DNA of 19,688 nt from Pseudomonadota bacterium. Lineage in GTDB: Bacteria; Bdellovibrionota; Bacteriovoracia; Bacteriovoracales; Bacteriovoracaceae. The translations under genes were made by a program, and so were the position numbers. Under the pieces are notes generated by a model. The model saw nothing but the letters and a program-made list of their open reading frames with translations, searched no databases and was not told where the DNA came from. The stretch spans positions 1-19,688 of the forward strand of contig JAEYUK010000271.1 of NCBI GenBank assembly GCA_023432655.1, written 5' to 3'. Positions 8,266 to 15,985 of this stretch are shown here, piece by piece; within the stretch, counting starts at the first letter, position 1, and each line of letters opens with the position of its first letter.

Positions 8266-8682
8266 ATGACACCAGCTCAGTTTGATGGCTTGATGCCTAT
8301 TGTTATCCTAATGGGGATAGCGGTTGTATTATTTTTCGGCGGACATTTCCTTACGGTTTTACTGTCTCCCCAGAAGCCCTCACATCTTAAGTCTATGCCT
8401 TATGAATGTGGTGAAACCCCTGTTGGTTCGGCCTGGTCCGCATTCAATATTCGATTCTATGTTGTGGGTCTAATCTTCATCATTTTCGATGTTGAATCTG
8501 TTCTTATGTTTCCAGTGGCAGCGATCTTTAAAGAGCTCGTTGATATGGGACATGGTGGATACGCTCTAATCATCTTCTTAAGTTTTATTTCCGTTCTTCT
8601 TGAAGGAATTGCTTACTGCTGGAAAAAGGGTGACCTTGATTGGGTTAAGTCTTACCAAGTTTCTTTAAAAAATAATAAATAA
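8266..8682 (+). CDS. nuoA: NADH-quinone oxidoreductase subunit A (complex I membrane arm)
   Basis: NuoA is a small membrane subunit at the junction of the peripheral and membrane arms of respiratory complex I, next to the quinone cavity. The 138-residue product has three membrane helices (about 10-34, 64-88, 98-118). The diagnostic loop YECGE (46-50) is followed by SAFNIRFYVV (58-67) and FIIFDVES (71-78); D75 and E77 are the conserved acids on helix 2. It is the first gene of the nuo unit. Directly after it comes nuoH instead of nuoB, 11 bases downstream. Confidence 0.97.
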   Translation: MTPAQFDGLMPIVILMGIAVVLFFGGHFLTVLLSPQKPSHLKSMPYECGETPVGSAWSAFNIRFYVVGLIFIIFDVESVLMFPVAAIFKELVDMGHGGYALIIFLSFISVLLEGIAYCWKKGDLDWVKSYQVSLKNNK

Positions 8683-8693
8683 GGTTCCTGAAA

Positions 8694-9812
8694 ATGAATC
8701 AAACGATCGTAAGTTATCTCTCTCAATATGAATTTTATGATGTTCTTTTGAACCTCTTCGGCAACAACCAGGGTCTTCTGGCCTTTGTTATTTATCTGGT
8801 TGCAGCCCTTATCGTCATTGGCTTCTGTGCCACTGTCGGCGGTTTAGGAACTTATGCTGAAAGAAAAATTTCAGCTGACCTTCAAGCTCGTATGGGTCCC
8901 AACCGCGTTGGTCCGTATGGTCTACTTCAAGTTCTTGCTGATGGTGTGAAGATGTTAACGAAAGAAGACATCATGCCCTATACGGCAGATAAATTTTTAT
9001 TTTATCTAGCTCCCCTTTTAGCTCTTGTGGGTGTTTTCGCTACGCTTGCGGTTCTTCCTTGGTCTAGCGGTTTCATGCTGGCCGATCTCAACGTGGGCGT
9101 TTTTTATTTGATCGCGATCTCTTCTTTAGTTGGTTTAGCGGTTTTCCTTGGTGGTTATGCTTCTAACTCAAAATGGTCAATGCTTGGTGGGATGCGTGGA
9201 GCTTCTCAGATTATTTCTTACGAAATTCCTGTAACACTATCAGTTTTAGCGATCACTTTATTGGCCGGTGGTATGAGCTTTGGCACGATCCTTTCTCACC
9301 AGGAAGGCACAATCGTAAACTGGTTCATTTTCCATAACCCATTTGCATTTATCGCATTTTTTATTTATGGAATTGGTGCCATGGCCGAAACAAACCGTGC
9401 GCCTTTTGACTTACCAGAAGCTGAGTCGGAACTTGTTTCTGGTTATCACACTGAGTACACCGGTCTTCGTTTCGGATTCTTCGCCCTTGCTGAATATATT
9501 GAAGTGTTTGTTGTGTGTGGTGTAGGCACGGCCCTCTTTTTAGGCGGTGGTAACCTTCCTTTTAATATCGCTATCGATATTATTCCAACCCAACTAGCTC
9601 AGGTTGTGATTTTCATCACGAAGACCTGTCTTCTCTATTATGTAGTTATTTGGGCCCGTTGGACCCTTCCAAGACTACGAGTTGACCAACTTATGACTGT
9701 TTGTTGGAAGTATTTAACTCCAATCGCTATTTTCAATTTAGTTGGCTGTGCTATCTGGTTGGTAATGTTCAATGGTAAATCATTGGCCGATCTGGTATTT
9801 GGTAGTCATTAA
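8694..9812 (+). CDS. nuoH: NADH-quinone oxidoreductase subunit H
   Basis: NuoH forms most of the quinone-access channel and links quinone chemistry to the proton pumps. The 372-residue protein has about eight to nine membrane helices. The family signatures are AERKISADLQARMGPNRVG (55-73), the cytoplasmic loop that meets the peripheral arm, and the acidic loop AETNRAPFDLPEAESELVSG (231-250) followed by YHTEYTG. AAGG upstream of the ATG is a plausible ribosome site. In the canonical operon this gene lies between nuoG and nuoI; here both of those neighbours are missing. Confidence 0.98.
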   Translation: MNQTIVSYLSQYEFYDVLLNLFGNNQGLLAFVIYLVAALIVIGFCATVGGLGTYAERKISADLQARMGPNRVGPYGLLQVLADGVKMLTKEDIMPYTADKFLFYLAPLLALVGVFATLAVLPWSSGFMLADLNVGVFYLIAISSLVGLAVFLGGYASNSKWSMLGGMRGASQIISYEIPVTLSVLAITLLAGGMSFGTILSHQEGTIVNWFIFHNPFAFIAFFIYGIGAMAETNRAPFDLPEAESELVSGYHTEYTGLRFGFFALAEYIEVFVVCGVGTALFLGGGNLPFNIAIDIIPTQLAQVVIFITKTCLLYYVVIWARWTLPRLRVDQLMTVCWKYLTPIAIFNLVGCAIWLVMFNGKSLADLVFGSH

Positions 9813-9825
9813 TTAAGGATTAGAA

Positions 9826-10362
9826 ATGTTTATTGAATTACTATTTTTAATGTCCGCGCTTCTCACTGTTGGAAGTGCCATTGGAGCAGCGATCACCCGA
9901 AACATCATGCACTCCTGTGTGTTTTTACTAGGCTCACTTTTAGGTGTTGCCGGTTTATATGCAACACTCGGTGCCGACTTTGTAGCCGTAAGTCAGATTA
10001 TGGTTTATGTCGGTGGTGTAGTAATCCTCATGTTATTCGCCGTTATGTTAACGGGCGGGAAAGATTTCGTTTCCAGAGCGCAGAACCTTTTAGGTCTAGC
10101 TCCTGCCATGGGTAACAAATGGACGTATTCAATTGGTCTTCTTACGGGTCTGGTGGTTGTACTAACTAACGTAAAATTAATTATGAACGTTATGAAAGCT
10201 TACCCTGAAAAAGTTATTGGTAATGACTTACCTTCAACCGTAAATCAAATCGGCCACTTATTAATTAAAGAACATGTATTGGCCTTTGAACTTTCTTCAG
10301 TTCTTCTTTTAGGTGCTCTCGTGGGTGCAGCGATAATTGCTCGTCCAAGAAGGCAAGGATAA
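9826..10362 (+). CDS. nuoJ: NADH-quinone oxidoreductase subunit J
   Basis: NuoJ is a membrane-arm subunit whose third helix has a pi-bulge implicated in coupling. The 178-residue product has five predicted helices. SQIMVYVGGVVILMLF (56-71, with Y61 at the bulge position) and the C-terminal stretch AFELSSVLLLGALVGAAI are typical. AAGGAT lies shortly before the ATG. The gene follows nuoH by 13 bases without an intervening nuoI, and its last codons contain the ribosome site of nuoK. Confidence 0.96.
   Translation: MFIELLFLMSALLTVGSAIGAAITRNIMHSCVFLLGSLLGVAGLYATLGADFVAVSQIMVYVGGVVILMLFAVMLTGGKDFVSRAQNLLGLAPAMGNKWTYSIGLLTGLVVVLTNVKLIMNVMKAYPEKVIGNDLPSTVNQIGHLLIKEHVLAFELSSVLLLGALVGAAIIARPRRQG
10355..10359 (+). 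promoter_or_regulatory. Shine-Dalgarno of nuoK inside the end of nuoJ
   Basis: AAGGA ends seven bases before the ATG at 10367. This makes that ATG the likely start, rather than an upstream alternative codon near 10337 that would overlap nuoJ. Confidence 0.7.
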
Positions 10363-10366
10363 GTCT

Positions 10367-10672
10367 ATGATGGGTTTAGCTTCTTATTTAATTATTTCCT
10401 TAATCTTGTTTGTTGTCGGTCTGGTGATTATTCTTTCCAGGAAGAATATCGTGGCAATCCTTTTAGGGATTGAACTTGTTCTTAATGCCGCCGCTTTAAA
10501 CTTCGTAGCTTACTCAAGATATGTAACAAACAATCTTGATGGGCACGTTTTCAGTTTATTCATTATTGCTATTGCTGCTGCTGAATCTGCTATTGGACTC
10601 GCTATTGTGATTCGATTCTTCCAAATTAAAGAAACAATTCACATTGATGAAGCGACACAGTTAAGGAACTAA
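10367..10672 (+). CDS. nuoK: NADH-quinone oxidoreductase subunit K
   Basis: NuoK is a three-helix MrpC-like subunit that carries part of the proton path of complex I. The chosen start gives 101 residues, against 100 in E. coli. The two buried glutamates essential in the family are present: E36 in LLGIELVLNAAALNFV (32-47) and E73 in AIAAAESAIGLAIV (68-81). The second codon is also ATG, so the true start could be three bases later. The start is four bases after the nuoJ stop, giving tight coupling. Confidence 0.97.
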   Translation: MMGLASYLIISLILFVVGLVIILSRKNIVAILLGIELVLNAAALNFVAYSRYVTNNLDGHVFSLFIIAIAAAESAIGLAIVIRFFQIKETIHIDEATQLRN

Positions 10673-10681
10673 GGGTTACAC

Positions 10682-12880
10682 ATGGATTATACAGTTGGAA
10701 ATATTGCGCCGATTTTTCTTGCCCCAGTAATTGCGTTTGTTATTAACGCCTTTTTTGGAAGAAAACTACCTCGCCAAGGGGACTGGTTAGCAACACTCAG
10801 TATCTTTATCTCGTTTATCTTCTCAGCGCGAATTTTTGGAGACTTCGTCTTTGGAAACTTTGCTACTGACTTTTTTATCCATAAAACCTTCACTTGGTTT
10901 GACCTTTCTTATGGGGCCAATATCTGGAAAGTTGATATGGGTATCTATCTTGATAACATGACAGCTATTATGCTTCTCATGGTGTCAGGGGTAGCTTTCC
11001 TGATCCATTTATTCTCAACATGGTATATGGACCATGATGAAAAGCATGGACGTTTCTTTACCTTCCTTCCGCTCTTTACTTCAGCGATGCTTGGGATGGT
11101 TCTTTCAGACAACCTTTTCTCCCTATTCTGTTTCTGGGAGATTATGGGTTTCTGCTCATACTCTTTAATCGGTATTTATGTTAAAAAAGAGAAAGCTGGT
11201 GACGCTTCTCTTAAAGCTTTCATGACCACTCGTGTGGGTGACGTATTCCTTCTTTTAGGTATCGTAGCTCTTTGGATGGTTCTTGGTTCTGTAGCTTATG
11301 TTGATATCTATGCAGCCATTGCCCAGGGCAAGTTTGACGGTCAAACAGTCATGGGTATATCGCTTGCCACCTTCACTGCTCTTTGTATCTTCTTGGGTGC
11401 GATGGGTAAATCTGCCCAGTTCCCACTTCACGTGTGGCTTCCTGATGCGATGATGGGACCAACTCCCGGTTCTGCCCTCATCCACGCGGCCACCATGGTT
11501 ACGGCCGGTGTGTGGGTTTCTCTTCGTATGTACCCACTAATGGTTCTTGGTGATATCACTTGGTTTATTGCTGTGATTGGTGCCATTACTGCTTTTGGTG
11601 CAGCAACAATTGCGATGGTTCAAACTGATATTAAAGCAGTACTAGCTTACTCAACACTTTCCCAGCTCGGTTACATGATCATTGGTGTGGGTGTTGGCTC
11701 ATACAATGCAGCTTTTATGCACGTGATTACTCACGCTGTTTTCAAAGCATGTCTGTTCTTATCTGCGGGTTCAATTATTCACACAGTTCATGAACAAGAA
11801 ATGCCAAAGCTTGGTGGTCTTCGTAAGTATATGCCTTACACCCACTTTGCAATGATGGCCTGTACGCTGGCCATTGCCGGTATCCCATTCTTCTCTGGTT
11901 TCGTTTCGAAAGACAGAATTCTGGGTGATGCTCTTTATTATGGTTTCATGTCAGGTCAAAACCCACTTCTTGCGATTGTTCCAATCCTAGGATTTGCAGG
12001 TGCCGGACTTACAGCGTTCTATATGTTCCGTATGATGTTCCTTACTTTCTACGGCGAAAATCGCATGGGTCACCATGATGCTCACGGAGACGACCACCAC
12101 GGTGATCATCACCACGGTCACGAGATTCATCACGAGCACCTTGATGCTCGTCAGAACGTGCCTCTTCTTATCCTTGCCATCTTTACTCTTGGTTTCTGGT
12201 TCGCCGGAAGCTTAACTGGTCAAGGGATTGTAAAAGTTTTTGGTGAAAAAACAGAATGGTTCAAAATCTTGGTGGAAGCACCGAAGGTCGAGCGCTTTGT
12301 TAATCATCCTAGAGAAGCCTGGGGTTCTACAGATACTCGTGTAAAAACCGAACTACCTAAAGCTAAATATGATCATCAGACAGGTTACGCTGGCCCTAAT
12401 CCAGATGAGCACAAGATCCACACGGCCCACGTAGTTGGTGCGGTAGCTTCTATTATCATCGCTGCCCTGGGTGTGCTCATTGCCTTCTTGATGTACATTA
12501 AGAAATCGATTAAGCCTCTTGCTACTAAGTTCCCTGGCTATACAGAAGTTCTTAATAATAAATACTACTTCGATAATTTCTACATCGACGTGCTTATTAA
12601 AAAAGGACTCCTTGGTTTCAACCGCTTCCTTTCTTGGTTTGACATGGGAATCTTCGACCGTTACGCAGTGGATGGGGCAGCAGTTGTTAACCGCTGGTTG
12701 TTCAAAGCTTCGAAGTGGTTTGATAACGTAGTCGTCGATGCAGTTGGTGTGGACGGAACAGGTGTTGCAGTAAATTTATTCAACTTAGTTTTAAGAATCA
12801 TTCAGTCGGGTAAAATTCAATTCTACTTCGTCATGCTGATTGTGGTTCTTGCTAGTTATATTTGGACAGTAAATATTTAA
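10682..12880 (+). CDS. nuoL: NADH-quinone oxidoreductase subunit L (antiporter-like, long form with His-rich loop)
   Basis: NuoL is the distal proton-pumping subunit of complex I. At 732 residues it exceeds E. coli NuoL (613). Key pump residues are present: E153 in FWEIMGFCSYSLIG, K243 in GKSAQFPLHVWLPDA and K410 in SGFVSKDRIL. The extra length lies between about 460 and 580. It includes a loop at 463-486 with twelve histidines among Asp, Gly and Glu residues (HHGDHHHGHEIHHEH), then a hydrophilic linker. The C-terminal part (about 625-732) matches the long lateral helix and its anchoring last helix. AAGGG sits six bases before the ATG. Histidine-rich loops at this place occur in other NuoL proteins; a metal-binding role is only inferred. 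Confidence 0.98.
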   Translation: MDYTVGNIAPIFLAPVIAFVINAFFGRKLPRQGDWLATLSIFISFIFSARIFGDFVFGNFATDFFIHKTFTWFDLSYGANIWKVDMGIYLDNMTAIMLLMVSGVAFLIHLFSTWYMDHDEKHGRFFTFLPLFTSAMLGMVLSDNLFSLFCFWEIMGFCSYSLIGIYVKKEKAGDASLKAFMTTRVGDVFLLLGIVALWMVLGSVAYVDIYAAIAQGKFDGQTVMGISLATFTALCIFLGAMGKSAQFPLHVWLPDAMMGPTPGSALIHAATMVTAGVWVSLRMYPLMVLGDITWFIAVIGAITAFGAATIAMVQTDIKAVLAYSTLSQLGYMIIGVGVGSYNAAFMHVITHAVFKACLFLSAGSIIHTVHEQEMPKLGGLRKYMPYTHFAMMACTLAIAGIPFFSGFVSKDRILGDALYYGFMSGQNPLLAIVPILGFAGAGLTAFYMFRMMFLTFYGENRMGHHDAHGDDHHGDHHHGHEIHHEHLDARQNVPLLILAIFTLGFWFAGSLTGQGIVKVFGEKTEWFKILVEAPKVERFVNHPREAWGSTDTRVKTELPKAKYDHQTGYAGPNPDEHKIHTAHVVGAVASIIIAALGVLIAFLMYIKKSIKPLATKFPGYTEVLNNKYYFDNFYIDVLIKKGLLGFNRFLSWFDMGIFDRYAVDGAAVVNRWLFKASKWFDNVVVDAVGVDGTGVAVNLFNLVLRIIQSGKIQFYFVMLIVVLASYIWTVNI

Positions 12881-12910
12881 GGTTTTTTTCTTAATAGAGA
12901 GAGGTTCGTT

Positions 12911-14428
12911 GTGAACGGAATACTGAATTGGATTTTATGGTTACCTATTATTGGGATGGTTGGGGTTCTTCTCACGCCAAAAGCAAAAGAGAACACCATC
13001 AGAATGGTAACTCTCGTGACAACTTTTATCACGATGGTATTGTCGGTACTTCTTTATTTGAAGTTTGATACTACTACTGCTGACATGCAGTTTGTGACCA
13101 AGATTCCTTGGATTGCACAATTCAACATCAATTACTTTATTGGAATTGATGGTATCACCATGCTCATGACGTTCTTGAACGCTCTACTCTTTTTCATCTG
13201 TACTCTTTCCTCTTGGACAGTTGATAAGAATGTTAAGGCTTACTTCGCCCTACTTTTGATGCTTCAATCAACAGTGTTCGGTGTGTTCTTTGCGTTAGAC
13301 TTCTTCCTCTTCTATGTTTATTGGGAAGTTATGCTTCTTCCAATGTTCTTCCTTATCGGTATTTGGGGTGGGGAAAACAGAGAATACGCAGCCGTTAAAT
13401 TCTTCCTTTATACTTTCTTCGGTTCGATTTTTATGTTGGTCGGTATCGTGGCCCTTTACTACGCTTCTGGAAAAGGTGTTGATTCATTCAATATTCTTGC
13501 CCTTCAAGGTGGTAAGTTTGTTAATGAAACAGTGGTTATTTTCGGTAAGTCTTTCTCTTTCGAAACTATCTTCTTCTGGTTCATGTTCCTTGGTTTCGCG
13601 ATTAAAGTTCCAGTGTTCCCGTTCCACACTTGGTTACCACACGCACACGTTCAGGCCCCAACAGCTGTATCTGTAATCCTGGCCGGTGTTCTTCTTAAGA
13701 TGGGTTCTTACGGTTTCCTAAGAATTGCCTTCCCTATTTTCCCACAAGCAGCTGCTGATTCTTCTACTATCATCGCAGTTCTGGGTGTGATCTCTGTTAT
13801 CTATGGTGCTTTCTGTGCGATGGCCCAGGATGATATGAAAAAACTTATCGCTTATTCATCAGTATCTCACATGGGCTTTGTTATGCTTGGTCTTGCGGCC
13901 ATGACAACTCAAGGTATGAATGGTGCTGTTCTTCAGATGTTCAACCACGGAACTTCTACAGCTATGATGTTCTTGATGGTTGGTGTTCTTTATGAGCGCT
14001 CTCACCACCGTTGGATTATCCGTCCAGACGGCACCAAAGGTTACGGCGGTTTAGCGACTAAACTTCCTAAGTACACAACGATCTACATCATCGGTTTATT
14101 TGCTTCTCTAGGTCTTCCAGGTCTTTCAGGGTTCATTTCAGAAGCCCTCATTTTCCTAGGTATCTACGAAAAGTTCACAACAATTACAGTTATTGCGGTT
14201 GTTGGTCTTCTTCTTGGTGCAGCTTACCTTCTTTGGATGTTCAAACGTATGTTCTTCGGCGAAGTTAACCCTGATGTCGAAGAATATGAAGATATGAATG
14301 CTCGCGAAGTATTCTATATGATCCCACTTTGTATTTGTGTAATCGTGTTTGGTATTTTCCCAAGCCCACTACTTAATGTGATGAAAGCTTCTGTCGGACA
14401 GTTGGTTGATCTGTTGAGTAAGTATTAA
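12911..14428 (+). CDS. nuoM: NADH-quinone oxidoreductase subunit M (antiporter-like)
   Basis: NuoM is the middle antiporter-like proton pump of complex I. The 505-residue product starts at a GTG preceded by GAGAGAGG with good spacing. The conserved charged residues are in place: E139 in VYWEVMLLPMFFLIG, K232 in FAIKVPVFPFHTWLPHAH, K263 in GVLLKMGSYG and E411 in LSGFISEALIF. About 14 membrane helices are evident. The 30-base gap after nuoL is the longest inside the operon but holds no terminator. Confidence 0.98.
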   Translation: MNGILNWILWLPIIGMVGVLLTPKAKENTIRMVTLVTTFITMVLSVLLYLKFDTTTADMQFVTKIPWIAQFNINYFIGIDGITMLMTFLNALLFFICTLSSWTVDKNVKAYFALLLMLQSTVFGVFFALDFFLFYVYWEVMLLPMFFLIGIWGGENREYAAVKFFLYTFFGSIFMLVGIVALYYASGKGVDSFNILALQGGKFVNETVVIFGKSFSFETIFFWFMFLGFAIKVPVFPFHTWLPHAHVQAPTAVSVILAGVLLKMGSYGFLRIAFPIFPQAAADSSTIIAVLGVISVIYGAFCAMAQDDMKKLIAYSSVSHMGFVMLGLAAMTTQGMNGAVLQMFNHGTSTAMMFLMVGVLYERSHHRWIIRPDGTKGYGGLATKLPKYTTIYIIGLFASLGLPGLSGFISEALIFLGIYEKFTTITVIAVVGLLLGAAYLLWMFKRMFFGEVNPDVEEYEDMNAREVFYMIPLCICVIVFGIFPSPLLNVMKASVGQLVDLLSKY

Positions 14429-14440
14429 GAGAGGTTTTTT

Positions 14441-15907
14441 GTGATTGACCAATTATTTGGTTTTTTAAGTTACTACATACCAGAGTTGATTACCGTTATC
14501 TTAATGACGACTCTCTTGGTAGCAGAAGCATCGGTAAAAGATGAACATGCTCCTCGTACTAAGATTCATGTGTTCACACAGATCATCCTGGGTGTTGTTT
14601 TTATTTGTCTTTGCCAAAATTTAGGCGAAACTCCGATCCAGATTTTCCATAATGCTGTAACGATTGATCCGTTCAGTACTTTGATGAAAATGATCATGGT
14701 CATTGGAACGATGGGGGCCGTTTTTCTCAGTCACTCATCTAAGGACATTTACTCTAACCTAAAGTCCGAATATTCAATTATGGCGGTTGGGGTTCTAGTT
14801 GGGGGCATGCTTTTAGCTTCCGCCAACAACATGCTGACCTTTTATCTTGGTCTGGAAATCCTTTCGATCCTATCTTATGTAATGACTTCCTTAAAACGTG
14901 AGGACTCCACTTCAACTGAAGCTGGGATGAAGTACGCGCTTTATGGCGGTCTTTCAGCGGCCATTGCTTTGTTTGGTATTTCTCACATTTATGGTGTTTT
15001 CGGTTCAATCCAATTTAATGATATCGCAGCCCAAGTTTCTTCTCTGGAAGGGACAAAACTCGCGATTACTTTAGTTGCCTCTGTTCTGTTTTTCGTAGGT
15101 ATTGGATATAAAATTTCGGCTTTCCCTTTTCATATGTGGGCGCCGGATGTCTACCAAGGTGCTCCGATTCCTGTGACAACCTTCTTTGCCATCGTTCCTA
15201 AAATGGCAGGTTTGGCAGCTCTCGTACGTGTTTCTTTTGTTTTCCTATCAGAAGGTTCACCTCTAACAATTAGTTGGGTTGGTTTGATTCTGGTTATCGC
15301 GGCTCTCACCATGACCGTAGGTAACGTTACTGCAATTGGACAGAATTCGGTTAAGCGTATGCTTGCTTTCTCTTCGATTGGTCACGTTGGGTTAATGATC
15401 TTGGGTGTGGCTGTAATGAACCAGACAGGTGTGCAAGCAAATCTTTTTTACGGAATTGTTTACATGTTCATGACCCTGATTGCCTTCTTCATTACCTCTC
15501 TTCTTTCTGATATGTACGGTTCTGATTCCTATGATGTATTCCGCGGCTTAGTTTATAAGCACCCGATGATGGCCATTATTATGGCCGGTGTCTTATTCTC
15601 ATTGGCGGGAATTCCTCCATTTAGTGGTTTTGTGGCCAAGTTTAATATCTTTACGGTGATCATTGAGCAGAAGCACTATGGTATCGCTATTGTTGCTGCA
15701 ATTAACTCAGTCATTGGTCTTTACTACTATATGAGACTGGCCAAGAATTTGATTTTTGGTGAAGCAAACGGTGACGATAAAGTTGTAGGTTTTACTCCAC
15801 TAAATCAGGCAGTGATCATTGTTCTTTTTGTTCCAGTACTTCTTTTAGGGGTATTCTGGGAGTCAGCTCTGGCACTTGCCGGAAATGCGACTATCTTTAT
15901 AAAGTAA
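14441..15907 (+). CDS. nuoN: NADH-quinone oxidoreductase subunit N (antiporter-like)
   Basis: NuoN is the third antiporter-like pump, proximal to the quinone site. The 488-residue product starts at a GTG six bases after AAGAGAGG. Conserved residues are E139 in YLGLEILSILSYV, K224 in GYKISAFPFHMWAPDVYQG, K254 in VPKMAGLAAL and K400 in FSGFVAKFNIF. It has about 14 membrane helices. It is the last gene of the nuo cluster and is followed at once by an intrinsic terminator. Confidence 0.98.
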   Translation: MIDQLFGFLSYYIPELITVILMTTLLVAEASVKDEHAPRTKIHVFTQIILGVVFICLCQNLGETPIQIFHNAVTIDPFSTLMKMIMVIGTMGAVFLSHSSKDIYSNLKSEYSIMAVGVLVGGMLLASANNMLTFYLGLEILSILSYVMTSLKREDSTSTEAGMKYALYGGLSAAIALFGISHIYGVFGSIQFNDIAAQVSSLEGTKLAITLVASVLFFVGIGYKISAFPFHMWAPDVYQGAPIPVTTFFAIVPKMAGLAALVRVSFVFLSEGSPLTISWVGLILVIAALTMTVGNVTAIGQNSVKRMLAFSSIGHVGLMILGVAVMNQTGVQANLFYGIVYMFMTLIAFFITSLLSDMYGSDSYDVFRGLVYKHPMMAIIMAGVLFSLAGIPPFSGFVAKFNIFTVIIEQKHYGIAIVAAINSVIGLYYYMRLAKNLIFGEANGDDKVVGFTPLNQAVIIVLFVPVLLLGVFWESALALAGNATIFIK

Positions 15908-15917
15908 TAAGTCCTTA

Positions 15918-15949
15918 GGGGGAGCAGATCTGCTCCCCTTTTTGTTTTT
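15918..15949 (+). terminator. Intrinsic terminator of the nuo operon
   Basis: GGGGAGCAGA and TCTGCTCCCC (15919-15938) form a perfect, GC-rich palindrome. It is followed by five T, one G and five T. The stem starts eleven bases after the nuoN stop codon. No A-run precedes the stem, so it should act only on plus-strand transcription. Confidence 0.93.
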
Positions 15950-15972
15950 ACCCTCAAATATCTAAAATCCTT

Positions 15973-15978
15973 TATAAT
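15973..15978 (+). promoter_or_regulatory. Consensus -10 box of the GYF-TPR gene (probable leaderless promoter)
   Basis: TATAAT matches the sigma-70 -10 consensus fully. Seven bases separate it from the ATG at 15986, so transcription would be expected to start at or next to that ATG. I find no convincing -35 hexamer at 16-18 bases and no Shine-Dalgarno before the ATG. Confidence 0.6.
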
Positions 15979-15985
15979 TACTGCT

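Noticed and set aside
10337..10366. Upstream start for nuoK inside nuoJ
   Set aside because: The ATG at 10367 has a well-spaced AAGGA and gives the family length of 101 residues; the upstream extension is hydrophilic and unlike NuoK.
12060..12145. Tandem DNA repeat in nuoL
   Set aside because: The repeated cac/cat triplets only reflect the histidine-rich loop; no regular unit length is kept.
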